From a virus, in IMG/VR virus record IMGVR_UViG_3300036900_000166, positions 1-56,613 of that record: DNA of 56,613 nucleotides. One strand, written 5' to 3'. Within the stretch, counting starts at the first letter, position 1, and every line of letters begins with the position of its first letter. A model generated the notes under the pieces. It saw nothing but the letters and a program-made list of their open reading frames with translations, had not been told where the DNA came from and ran no database searches. Position numbers and translations under genes: made by a program. Shown here piece after piece: positions 16,948 to 24,158 of the stretch.

Positions 16948-17343
16948 ATGCAATTCGACCTTAAATGCAGCGAATGTGAGCTGTACCTCAGACTCACGTA
17001 TGATTCGGTTCAAGAGGCGGTTGAGGGAATGGATGAAGAAGGTTGGGCTCTCGGGGTTGATGACCGAACACCAACTCAGAGGATTTCCGATAGTATTAAG
17101 GCCGCTCAGACTGGAACCTTGGCTGTTATCCCGGCTTATTGTAAGAATCACAACCCAAAACGAACAACGAGATCGGGAATGAATATTTCAGAACTTATCG
17201 ATGCCCTTTCCAGAATCAAAGTCTCGAACGGAGATTTGGTTTGTTACGCTCAAGACGGGTTAGATCCATCGGATTCCCAACCTGTAACTTCACTTGAAGT
17301 GGAAATGCGCCCGGATGGTCAAGTCGTTAAAATACTCGCATGA
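16948..17343 (+). CDS. Hypothetical protein with N-terminal zinc site (131 aa)
   Basis: The N-terminus has CSECELYL near residue 7 and a later CKNH near 66, suggesting one metal site. The second half (from MNISELIDALSRIKVSNGD) resembles a compact alpha/beta domain seen in several phage proteins. Unknown role within the head gene block. Confidence 0.6.
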   Translation: MQFDLKCSECELYLRLTYDSVQEAVEGMDEEGWALGVDDRTPTQRISDSIKAAQTGTLAVIPAYCKNHNPKRTTRSGMNISELIDALSRIKVSNGDLVCYAQDGLDPSDSQPVTSLEVEMRPDGQVVKILA

Positions 17344-17624
17344 TCCGTCCAGCCAGAGAGAAATTCTTAGCCACCTACGGTGAAGCGTGGAAGTCGGTGC
17401 TCAAAAGCAACGCCATCGTCTTTGAGGAAGCCACCGTTGCTTCGTTGCTTGAGCTTGCTGAAGATTTGCCGATTGAATGTGCCGTTCCACAAATGGCCTG
17501 TGACGCCCACCAGCAAATGATCGGTGCTCGCAAGGTCTTGAACATCCTTTGTTCGCTACATCAGCCACCAACACCACCAAAACCAGACCTTAACAAGGGT
17601 CTGAACTACCAAGCAGGTATATGA
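17340..17624 (+). CDS. Hypothetical helical protein (94 aa)
   Basis: Helical protein with a Cys-containing centre (PIECAVPQMACDAHQQM) and a Pro/Lys tail. Overlaps both neighbours by 4 bp. Sits directly before the scaffold gene; could be a minor head factor. Family unknown. Confidence 0.55.
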   Translation: MIRPAREKFLATYGEAWKSVLKSNAIVFEEATVASLLELAEDLPIECAVPQMACDAHQQMIGARKVLNILCSLHQPPTPPKPDLNKGLNYQAGI

Positions 17625-18919
17625 CAACCGCAATCGCACCACCACCGCCCAAACCGACACCTCCACCCGCACCGAAGGCACCAACACCACAAGCGCCACC
17701 ACACCCACCACCGGCAGAGCGCGACCCTTCCGATTACATGGGGGACATCGGCAAGGATTTGACCGACCTTGATGTGGCTGACGAAACAGCCAAGAAATCG
17801 GTGGATCGACCCCGTGACCCGGTGACCAAGAAGTTTGTAAAACAGCCCCAGGAAGAGCAGAAACCGGCCAAGGACGAGTCGGAACCTGAAAAGGACCCAG
17901 AGATACCCTCCGAGCTTGAAAAGCCCGTGGAGGAGCCAAAGCCCTCCAATATACGGGCATTGGGCAAGGCGTACGACGAGCTTAAGGGTCAACGCGACAA
18001 GGAGTGGATGCCCAAGATTCAAAGCTTGGAGGCCAAAACCAAGGAATACGAGCGCACGATTGAGGAACTGAGAAAGACGGCACCCGACCTGAAGCCAGTC
18101 ACGGAGAAACTGACGGCTTTGGAGAAGGAAAGGGATTCGCTTCTTCAAGAATTGAGGTTTTCAAATTTTCAAAAACACCCGGATTACATAAAGAATTTCA
18201 AGCAGCCATTGGATGAAAAGTGGGCAGAGGCATTGGCTGAGGTTGATGGATTTGAAGTGACTCTTGAAAACGGTTCGACTCGCCCGGTAAATGCTAGTGA
18301 TTTATCCAATTTGGGAGCATTAAACTTAAAACAGAGAGGAGAGCAGGCAAGGGCTTGGTTTGGGGATTCTGCCCCAACAATTCTTGGTCATGTTAAAGAC
18401 TTAATTGATTTGTCAAAGAAGCACGACAAGGCAATTCAAGATGCCAAAAAAGCTGCGGCAGACAACGAAGCTTCTAAGAAGGAACAAGGCACTAAGGAAA
18501 CGGCGGAAATTGCAAAGGCGTACAGTGAGGTGAGTTCACAACTGGTGGCCAAGTACCCGAAGTGGTTTGGTCCGGACGAATCCGATCCACAAGGCAACGA
18601 GCTTCTGAAGAAGGGTTTCGACTACGGGGCCACGGTGTTCGACAACAAACCCGACACCATCAACGGTGAAACAAGGGTGCTCACACCCGTGGAGAGGGTC
18701 AAAAGGCTGGCCGTTATCAAGGCCAAGGCTGCAAACCACGACCGACTTGTGGCGCGACTCAAGGCCGAACAGAAACGGGCTTCTGAACTTGAGGCAAAAC
18801 TTGCCGAGTATGAGAGCAGCGAGCCACCCACGGACGATGCGGGGTCTCCGGGGAAGGTCACCAATGGCGATTGGCAGAGCGAAATTGAGGCTGAAATCCA
18901 CAAACTGGACAGGCGATGA
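17621..18919 (+). CDS. Scaffold-like head assembly protein (432 aa)
   Basis: Assigned by position (portal, scaffold, capsid) and composition. Residues 1-30 are a Pro/Ala run, 45-115 are acidic/basic low-complexity, and 125-180, 265-300 and 350-395 are long charged helices with coiled-coil spacing. No enzymatic motif. Scaffolds form the inner core around which the capsid polymerises and are later removed. The central 180 codons (about 18150-18500) are clearly more A+T rich than the ends, so part of the gene may have a different history. Confidence 0.65.
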   Translation: MTTAIAPPPPKPTPPPAPKAPTPQAPPHPPPAERDPSDYMGDIGKDLTDLDVADETAKKSVDRPRDPVTKKFVKQPQEEQKPAKDESEPEKDPEIPSELEKPVEEPKPSNIRALGKAYDELKGQRDKEWMPKIQSLEAKTKEYERTIEELRKTAPDLKPVTEKLTALEKERDSLLQELRFSNFQKHPDYIKNFKQPLDEKWAEALAEVDGFEVTLENGSTRPVNASDLSNLGALNLKQRGEQARAWFGDSAPTILGHVKDLIDLSKKHDKAIQDAKKAAADNEASKKEQGTKETAEIAKAYSEVSSQLVAKYPKWFGPDESDPQGNELLKKGFDYGATVFDNKPDTINGETRVLTPVERVKRLAVIKAKAANHDRLVARLKAEQKRASELEAKLAEYESSEPPTDDAGSPGKVTNGDWQSEIEAEIHKLDRR

Positions 18920-19257
18920 TAAGGCCGATGACAGGCTGCATTTTAATCCGCGTGTTGCCACCCAAGGAGCAATCTGAGGGTGGAATCACGCTGCCACAGC
19001 ACACCATCACCCCAGAAGAGCGACAACAACTCAACCACCACCCCGAACCACCACCACCCGACATCGGCATAGTCGAGGCGATTGGTCCGTGGCCGGTGCT
19101 CAAAAACGGGTTAAGGGTGCCACCACCGTTTCCACCCGGATCTAAGGTGCTTGTAAGGGAAGGGAGCGGTCAGAAGCTTCATCGGGATGTGGGTGAGAGG
19201 CTAAAGTTAGTGAGGACTGATGACGTTTTGGCGGTGTTGCAAGACAATGGAATGTAA
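18916..19257 (+). CDS. GroES-like co-chaperonin (113 aa)
   Basis: Matches the cpn10 plan: strand IRVLPPKEQSEGG (11-23), the mobile-loop tripeptide region GGITLP (22-27; host GroES uses IVL), GIVEAIGPW (51-59), PPGSKVLVREGSG (73-85) and the terminal strand LVRTDDVLAVL (98-108). Host GroES caps GroEL; phage versions (T4 gp31, RB49 CocO) replace it so that the large capsid protein folds. Lying two genes before the capsid gene, this one is probably dedicated to it. A Pro/His/Glu insertion (31-48) enlarges the segment after the mobile loop. Confidence 0.85.
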   Translation: MIRPMTGCILIRVLPPKEQSEGGITLPQHTITPEERQQLNHHPEPPPPDIGIVEAIGPWPVLKNGLRVPPPFPPGSKVLVREGSGQKLHRDVGERLKLVRTDDVLAVLQDNGM

Positions 19258-19549
19258 GACGTTTTACGATTTTATACTCAATAGGGTAGAGCATTTCGAC
19301 CAGAAAATACTCGATGAAATGCACCCTATGGATTCACAGTGGGTTGGCACTATTTCTACGGGATCATTCCAGCCACAATGGTGGGAATGCCGAGAATCTG
19401 TTAGAAAGATTTCCGAAGGAGATAGTTACATGAGAAGTGAAGAAGTTGACGGAATCGGACACACTTTTGATAGATTTGCCTCTGTTTATCCAGACATCGG
19501 AACATGGAAGCCGTACGAACCTCATGATTGGGTAAAGCTTCCTGTTTAA
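19247..19549 (+). CDS. Stand-alone paralogue of the capsid N-terminus (100 aa)
   Basis: Residues 1-39 and 66-86 align with the first 75 residues of the major capsid protein encoded just downstream. Shared elements are F.DFI.RRVEH-like FILNRVEHFD, MHPMDSQWVG (capsid MHPLDSQWVG), STGSF (STGRF) and GHTFDRFASVYP (EHTFDRFENVFP). About 27 residues are inserted between the blocks, and the rest of the capsid fold is absent. It has its own start overlapping the GroES stop and a clean end, so it looks like a maintained gene. A minor capsid factor, assembly regulator or decaying duplicate are all possible. Confidence 0.75.
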   Translation: MECKTFYDFILNRVEHFDQKILDEMHPMDSQWVGTISTGSFQPQWWECRESVRKISEGDSYMRSEEVDGIGHTFDRFASVYPDIGTWKPYEPHDWVKLPV

Positions 19550-19557
19550 TATTTCTG

Positions 19558-19757
19558 TTGACTTTAGCGTTAAAGGGATCTAAAACCTGCCGCTAGTGGC
19601 GTGATAGTCTCCCGGTTTCGCCCACGGGAGCGAGCAGAAGCCCGTGCTTCCTTCATGGCTGCAAGGCCGTGGACATTCAAAAACCGAACGTCCACGCGAG
19701 ACTTGTGCCTCCCCTCTGGCCGTTCAAAAACAGTAACGCAGCAAGAACTATTTTTGT
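19558..19757 (+). promoter_or_regulatory. Capsid gene promoter and structured leader
   Basis: TTGACT (19558-19563), 17 bp, TAAAAC (19581-19586) form a good promoter candidate. The 170-nt leader that follows contains two strong hairpins, CTCCCG/CGGGAG (19609-19614/19625-19630) and CGTGGAC/GTCCACG (19668-19674/19690-19696), and no clear ribosome-binding site before the ATG at 19758. A strong separate promoter suits the most abundant virion protein; the hairpins may stabilise the mRNA or tune translation. Confidence 0.5.
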
Positions 19758-21359
19758 ATGGCCATCAGTTGCCAAGCTTTCTCAGATTTCATTTCCCGGC
19801 GTGTTGAGCATTTGGACGACAACATCATCATGTCCATGCACCCGCTGGATTCACAGTGGGTCGGTCACGTTTCCACGGGTCGGTTCAAGGCTGAAGATGG
19901 CATTGAACATACGTTTGATAGATTTGAAAACGTGTTCCCGCAGCTGGGTGCGTGGTCGGACGTGCAGGCCGCGTCTTGCGTGGGTGCGCCTTGCGATCCC
20001 ACCTCGACCAAGGTTGGGCTCGGATTCACCCGTGACAGCTACAAACTTCAACAGAAGTCGTACGAAACCGACCTGTTCTGTTGGGATTTGATTCTGTCGG
20101 CTGACCGTGCGACACAGCAATTTGCCCATTTCATCCGGGTTTTACGCCGGGTTTCGACCATTGTGTGGTCGGACAGGTTCCGCAAAGAAGCCATTCGGAT
20201 CGCCAAATTCCGGTGGGTGCTGGCCAACAACACGCTTATCGCCGTCAATGCGACGTGGAATGCGGCTCAAACCCAACTCACGTTGACCCCGGTGACCGGC
20301 ACCTTCCCAACGGGTGGGATCACAAGCCAAATCACCGCTCGCCACCTCCAACGCCGGGTTGACCCGCAGATTCGTTCCGGTGCCGATGGTCCCACGATCA
20401 ACAAGAACATGCAGCCCATGTTGGAACTGGTTTCCGACATGCAAAGCGTGTGGAACTTGGTGGAAGGTGACCCCGCTTTGACCGACCACTGGCGTTTCAA
20501 CACCTTTGCCGACGCCGCGAAGTATTACAAATACGGCTGGACGGGTTCTGTGGGCAATTTCGGTGTTCGTGCCGATGCCTACCAACTGCGGTTCGACATC
20601 GTTTCGACCTCGGCCACCAGCATCGTTCTTTCTGTGGTGTTCCCCTACACCAACATCGCAGCCACCGAAGGCATCAAGGAAGATGTCAACAGTGACTTCG
20701 ACACCGCACGGGTGTACACGCACTACATCTGGCACCGCAAAGCCATGACTTCGCTGGTGCGAGATGCCAAGGCGATCAACCCCGAAATGCCCTTTGCCGC
20801 CCGTGATTTTGCCGGGAAATGGCAGTTTGTGATGGATAACCTCACCTGTGGCACCTTTGACGTGACCGATGCCACCACGGGAGTTGTGCGAACCGTGCCG
20901 ATCCCCGTGGACAACGCACGCCGCAACAAAGGCAAGTTCATCACCGACTTTGGTGGCGCAATCCAGTCGGAATACCCTGAATTGGCCGAAGTCATCTTCA
21001 GCCTGGGTGGACCGGCTTGTATCGTTGACGTGCCTGTGTGCCCGGATGACCCTGGTTATCCCGCTCAGAACTACAGCAGCGCCAACACGCCTTGCGCCAC
21101 CACTGCGACAACGATTGTTCAGACCCCGATCCTAAACGCCACGACTGGCACCTACGAAATCCCCATGAATTCCGTGCTTTGTAACGGGATTCAGGTGGTT
21201 CACGACGCCATCACTGGAACCAGCACGGTCACGACCCTTGTGGCCCAGTTGAACGTGGTTCTGGCTGGCTTGGGAACGTGGTCGGTGTCCGGTGCCAACA
21301 TTTCGCTCTCCACCACGGCATGTACCAACATTGGTCTGCCTTGGGAGGACGCGAGCTAG
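19758..21359 (+). CDS. Major capsid protein (533 aa)
   Basis: Identified by context: after scaffold and co-chaperonin, with its own promoter and a strong hairpin after the stop, and a globular alpha/beta composition with few Lys. The N-terminal 75 residues (DFISRRVEHLDD, MHPLDSQWVG, EHTFDRFENVFPQLGAWSD) recur in the small upstream paralogue. The middle includes RHLQRRVDPQIRSGADGP and the C-terminal third is Thr/Ala-rich with Cys residues. No sequence hallmark of a named HK97 subfamily is visible to me. Other virion proteins could be equally abundant, but none has this context. Confidence 0.75.
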   Translation: MAISCQAFSDFISRRVEHLDDNIIMSMHPLDSQWVGHVSTGRFKAEDGIEHTFDRFENVFPQLGAWSDVQAASCVGAPCDPTSTKVGLGFTRDSYKLQQKSYETDLFCWDLILSADRATQQFAHFIRVLRRVSTIVWSDRFRKEAIRIAKFRWVLANNTLIAVNATWNAAQTQLTLTPVTGTFPTGGITSQITARHLQRRVDPQIRSGADGPTINKNMQPMLELVSDMQSVWNLVEGDPALTDHWRFNTFADAAKYYKYGWTGSVGNFGVRADAYQLRFDIVSTSATSIVLSVVFPYTNIAATEGIKEDVNSDFDTARVYTHYIWHRKAMTSLVRDAKAINPEMPFAARDFAGKWQFVMDNLTCGTFDVTDATTGVVRTVPIPVDNARRNKGKFITDFGGAIQSEYPELAEVIFSLGGPACIVDVPVCPDDPGYPAQNYSSANTPCATTATTIVQTPILNATTGTYEIPMNSVLCNGIQVVHDAITGTSTVTTLVAQLNVVLAGLGTWSVSGANISLSTTACTNIGLPWEDAS

Positions 21360-21392
21360 GGTTAGTCACGAGGTAGTGGTGTGGTTGTTAGG

Positions 21393-21422
21393 GGACCGTG
21401 GGTTTTCATAGGCCCACGGTCC
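21393..21422. terminator. Strong hairpin between capsid and HNH genes
   Basis: A perfect 10-bp stem, GGACCGTGGG (21393-21402) with CCCACGGTCC (21413-21422), around a 10-nt loop. It lies between two convergent genes, 34 bases after the capsid stop and directly at the 3' end of the antisense HNH gene. The T tract is weak on both strands, so it may be a partial bidirectional terminator or an mRNA 3'-end stabiliser. Confidence 0.6.
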
Positions 21423-21920
21423 TTAAAACCAAGTTTTAAAATGAACAATGGACCAAATAGTGGTCTGATGGAGGTGGAAAGCTCTGCCAAGAGCGGCCTG
21501 CGTCACGTTGCAGTCAAAGTAAAGCCGTCTTATTTCATTGGCAACATCCTTGGATATTTTTCCTCGGAACATTGTTGCCGTCGAGAATCTTCCTTTGTTT
21601 ATGCAATCTCGCATGTTATCAACCTGTGTTCCAAGGAACAGGTGATCCGGCCTTACGCAGGGATAGTTGTCGCAACGATGAAGCACTTTAAGACCTTCAG
21701 GAACAGGACCAAAGTGCATTATCCACGAAGCAATGTGTGCTTTGATATTCTTTCCATGTCCTTTGTGAATGTCTCCATACGTACCGCCTGCGCGAGAACC
21801 GATCCAAACCCAGCACGATTCAGTCTTTCTAACTTTCTTCCAGAACCTTTCCTGAAAAGTGTTATTGAATCCTTGAGAGGTAAGGTAATCCGGGGTAAGT
21901 GTTATGCGTTCAATATTCAT
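21423..21920 (-). CDS. HNH homing endonuclease 1 (165 aa)
   Basis: HNH_3-type nuclease: HIASWIMHFGPVPEGLKVLH near residue 67 gives the first His, CDNYPCVRPDHLFLGT supplies the Asn and last His, and DNMRDC follows. The C-terminus carries a helix-turn-helix-like segment (DVANEIRRLYFD, TQAALGRAF). It is antisense within the head operon and a paralogue of the protein encoded at 22292. The start at 21920 was set by alignment with that paralogue (MNIERITLTPDYLTSQG); ATG at 21971 and TTG at 21992 are in frame. Such free-standing nucleases cut alleles lacking them and spread by repair. Confidence 0.85.
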   Translation of the reverse strand: MNIERITLTPDYLTSQGFNNTFQERFWKKVRKTESCWVWIGSRAGGTYGDIHKGHGKNIKAHIASWIMHFGPVPEGLKVLHRCDNYPCVRPDHLFLGTQVDNMRDCINKGRFSTATMFRGKISKDVANEIRRLYFDCNVTQAALGRAFHLHQTTIWSIVHFKTWF

Positions 21921-21998
21921 AAGATGTTGAGCCACGCTCTCGGGTGTTCGTTCACCGCGAGGGCATTTCATTTGTAGCACGAAAGGAAACAAAACACA

Positions 21999-22295
21999 AT
22001 GGATTCCGGAATAGACGAAACACTATACGACTCAGAAACACCACAGAAACCCGATTCCAAGGCTCAATCGGTGGATGAAGAAGAGGCGATGAACCCCACC
22101 ACCTTGGTGGACCTGAAGGTGCTCACCGGAAAGGATGGCGTTGCGCCCAAAGTCGGTGAAGAGCGGGTGGTTAAAGTCACCGCGATCCACGGGGACCAAG
22201 CCGAAATTTCGTACGCCCCCGAGAAACCAGATGAATCTGAAGGGAAGGCAACGGAGTCCGACCCGGAAATGACAAAACTCAACAGCGAGTATTAG
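21999..22295 (+). CDS. Acidic hypothetical protein (98 aa)
   Basis: Very acidic, Pro/Glu/Ser-rich protein with a short beta segment in the middle (GEERVVKVTAIHGDQAEISYA). It is the only sense-strand gene between the two antisense HNH nucleases and so may be the conserved sequence they flank. The composition would fit a small head decoration or assembly factor, without direct evidence. Ends overlapping HNH 2 by 4 bp. Confidence 0.6.
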   Translation: MDSGIDETLYDSETPQKPDSKAQSVDEEEAMNPTTLVDLKVLTGKDGVAPKVGEERVVKVTAIHGDQAEISYAPEKPDESEGKATESDPEMTKLNSEY

Positions 22296-22771
22296 CCGCA
22301 CATGCGAGCTTCAAACCTAACTATTCTAGAAACGTGGTCCTGACCGACTCCAAATTGTTGGGCAATCCATTGTTGCGTATGACCCGATTCTCTAAGTTTG
22401 CGGATTTCCTGAACGTCGAATTCCGAAAGCTTTGGGCACGACCGCCTTCGTTTTCTAATGCAGTCAGTCATGTTGTCTTGTTTTGTTCCAACCCACAAGT
22501 GGTCCGGTCTAACACACTTGGGATTGTCGCACTTGTGGAGCACGCATTTTCCTTTTGGCACTGGCCCGTTGTGCAATATCCAAGAGGCGACATGGGCGAG
22601 TATGAGTTTGTCTCCAACTCCAGTTCTAAGCCTTCCGTAACCGTCATGGGTTCCTCCAGCCGACCAAATCCAACAGGTTTCGGTTTTGTTAATTCTGGAG
22701 AGCCATCTAATACGAAAGGTTTCGGAAAGACCTTGCGATGCCAGATATTCGGACGTAAGCTCGATACTCAT
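22292..22771 (-). CDS. HNH homing endonuclease 2 (159 aa)
   Basis: Paralogue of the nuclease at 21423: LTSEYLASQG, KTETCWIW, HVASWILHNGPVPKGKCVLH, CDNPKCVRPDHLWVGT and DNMTDC line up block for block. The C-terminal helix-turn-helix-like part (DVQEIRKLRESG, TQQWIAQQFG) probably recognises the target. It also lies antisense in the structural operon. The two copies differ enough that duplication is old or they were acquired separately. Confidence 0.85.
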   Translation of the reverse strand: MSIELTSEYLASQGLSETFRIRWLSRINKTETCWIWSAGGTHDGYGRLRTGVGDKLILAHVASWILHNGPVPKGKCVLHKCDNPKCVRPDHLWVGTKQDNMTDCIRKRRRSCPKLSEFDVQEIRKLRESGHTQQWIAQQFGVGQDHVSRIVRFEARMCG

Positions 22772-22783
22772 TGGTTAATTATT

Positions 22784-22818
22784 TGCGCGTTCGGGTTACA
22801 GGCCCAACGCGCATTTTC
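22784..22818 (+). terminator. Hairpin terminator after HNH 2 region
   Basis: Stem TGCGCGTT (22784-22791) pairs with AACGCGCA (22806-22813), continued inward by GGG/CCC, and is followed by ATTTTC. This is the best rho-independent-like structure on the plus strand. It would stop transcripts coming from the capsid side before the next gene at 22857. Confidence 0.6.
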
Positions 22819-22856
22819 ATTATTCACCTGTAGTTCCAAAACACAATAAAAATCAT

Positions 22857-23225
22857 ATGGCCTTAACGTGCAGTCTCCCCGGCCTAGATTCAGTAATCCC
22901 AGGTTCACTCAACAACATGTCGTCCAAGGAAAAGCAAGCTGCGCTTGTTCTTTACCTTTACCGACAGAAAAACACCTCCACCGTTGGTCAAACCATTAAC
23001 GCAGCCGACCTGCTAAATCAGGCCAAGTGCTTTGAGTGTGCGCCTTCGGAATCCTTGCTTCAGACCTTCGAGGTGTGGATTGCTCGTCAGGCGGCGATTG
23101 ACGCCGGGGCGAGCATCGGAACTTTCAGTGGCAGCGCACTCCACAGCGAGATGAAGTGTTTGATGTGCTTGAGCTTTCACGAACTGAGAGCAATCGAAAT
23201 CCTGCTCAAGTGCCAACTGGCGTGA
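22857..23225 (+). CDS. AKCxC-repeat protein 1 (122 aa)
   Basis: Contains two clear copies and one weaker copy of a Cys-pair repeat: QAKCFECAPSESLLQTFEVW near residue 55, EMKCLMCLSFHELRAIEILL near 97, and a weak copy near LTCSLPGLDSVI at the start. Each unit has the form KCxxC followed by an amphipathic helix. The same repeat forms the next two proteins, so the three are one family. Position after the capsid module suggests a virion protein. Function unknown. Confidence 0.7.
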   Translation: MALTCSLPGLDSVIPGSLNNMSSKEKQAALVLYLYRQKNTSTVGQTINAADLLNQAKCFECAPSESLLQTFEVWIARQAAIDAGASIGTFSGSALHSEMKCLMCLSFHELRAIEILLKCQLA

Positions 23226-23226
23226 A

Positions 23227-23553
23227 ATGTCGGCTACCCCTTCATCCTTGGCGACATCGGCCAAGTGTTATTGTTTTGACGACAACACGTTTCGTGAGGC
23301 ATTTGTTTACCTGCTGGCCAAGAAAGCCGGTCTTTTAGCCGTGACACCAAAAGCGTTAGCGACCTCGGCAAAGTGTTACTGCTTTCCCGACGACAAGACC
23401 TACAAGGCTGTGGTGGCGTACCTGCTCAACCAGATCGCTGGTGGCGGCAAGACCCCAGCACAACTGGCCACCTCCGCCAAGTGTTTTTGCTTTGATTCAG
23501 ACACTCAAAAGAAGGTGGAAACGTACCTGCTGGACGTGATTGCGGGTGTATGA
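23227..23553 (+). CDS. AKCxC-repeat protein 2 (108 aa)
   Basis: Built almost entirely of three tandem units of about 36 residues: SAKCYCFDDNTFREAFVYLL, SAKCYCFPDDKTYKAVVAYL and SAKCFCFDSDTQKKVETYLL. Each ends in a helix and is joined by a Thr/Ala/Leu linker (ALATSAKCYC). The invariant CxC pairs suggest disulphides or metal binding. Starts one base after the preceding stop. Confidence 0.75.
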   Translation: MSATPSSLATSAKCYCFDDNTFREAFVYLLAKKAGLLAVTPKALATSAKCYCFPDDKTYKAVVAYLLNQIAGGGKTPAQLATSAKCFCFDSDTQKKVETYLLDVIAGV

Positions 23554-23556
23554 ACC

Positions 23557-23928
23557 ATGTCCACAAGATGCGATGCCAAGGTATTGATGCAGGATGCCAA
23601 GTGTTTGTGTGGGCTCAATCAGTCCAACAAGCTCAGCATCCTCATCTACCTGTTCGCGCAAGTTTCCGGTGTGTCGATTGACCCCAACTTTTTGGTCGAG
23701 CAGGCTAAGTGTTACTGCGGAATCCCCGCCGACATGAAGATGAACGTGCTCATTTGGCTGGCCTGTCAATTTCAGGGTGGCGGTGGCAACACCTGTATCA
23801 CCTGTTTGGATGGCGCAAACGTGCCGGTTGACCCTTCGGCCTGTGATTGTGCCATCGCTTATAACATGAACAGCCAGTTCTGGTTCTGGGACAGCACGGG
23901 AAACACATGGATGCCCATCTTGCTCTAA
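23557..23928 (+). CDS. AKCxC-repeat protein 3 (123 aa)
   Basis: Two repeat units (DAKCLCGLNQSNKLSILIYL and QAKCYCGIPADMKMNVLIWL) followed by a different, Cys-containing C-terminal domain (CITCLDGANVPVDPSACDC) ending in an aromatic strand (FWFWDSTGNTWMPIL). The C-terminal part resembles small collar or fibre-cap modules, but this is only an impression. Ends overlapping the next frame by 22 bp. Confidence 0.7.
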   Translation: MSTRCDAKVLMQDAKCLCGLNQSNKLSILIYLFAQVSGVSIDPNFLVEQAKCYCGIPADMKMNVLIWLACQFQGGGGNTCITCLDGANVPVDPSACDCAIAYNMNSQFWFWDSTGNTWMPILL

Positions 23929-24155
23929 AACACGCCTCCAGAAAATGGTGGAGGTGGTTGTGGTATTGCTGGCGAAGTCGAAATGCCGTCCTTTCGACCA
24001 TCGAAGAACTGGAAGAGTGCCGAGTCGAACTTCAAGAACTGGCCCACAGTCACAAGATCGCTCGCAAGGGCAACATGGCGTTGGTAAAGTTTTTGAAGGC
24101 GCGACACCACCAAACATTGCCCTTTGGACTTGGGGCGAGGAATAGCGACAGTTGA
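23907..24155 (+). CDS. Small Trp-rich basic protein (82 aa)
   Basis: This frame fills the gap between the repeat protein and the fibre gene. The N-terminus is aromatic and basic (KWWRWLWYCWRSRN), followed by a charged helix (ELEECRVELQELAHS). It could be a membrane-associated peptide. Support is positional only. Confidence 0.45.
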   Translation: MDAHLALKHASRKWWRWLWYCWRSRNAVLSTIEELEECRVELQELAHSHKIARKGNMALVKFLKARHHQTLPFGLGARNSDS

Positions 24156-24158
24156 ACA

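Noticed and set aside
22857-23928. CRISPR-like repeat array
   Set aside because: The repetition is at the protein level, with variable DNA and no spaced identical repeats.
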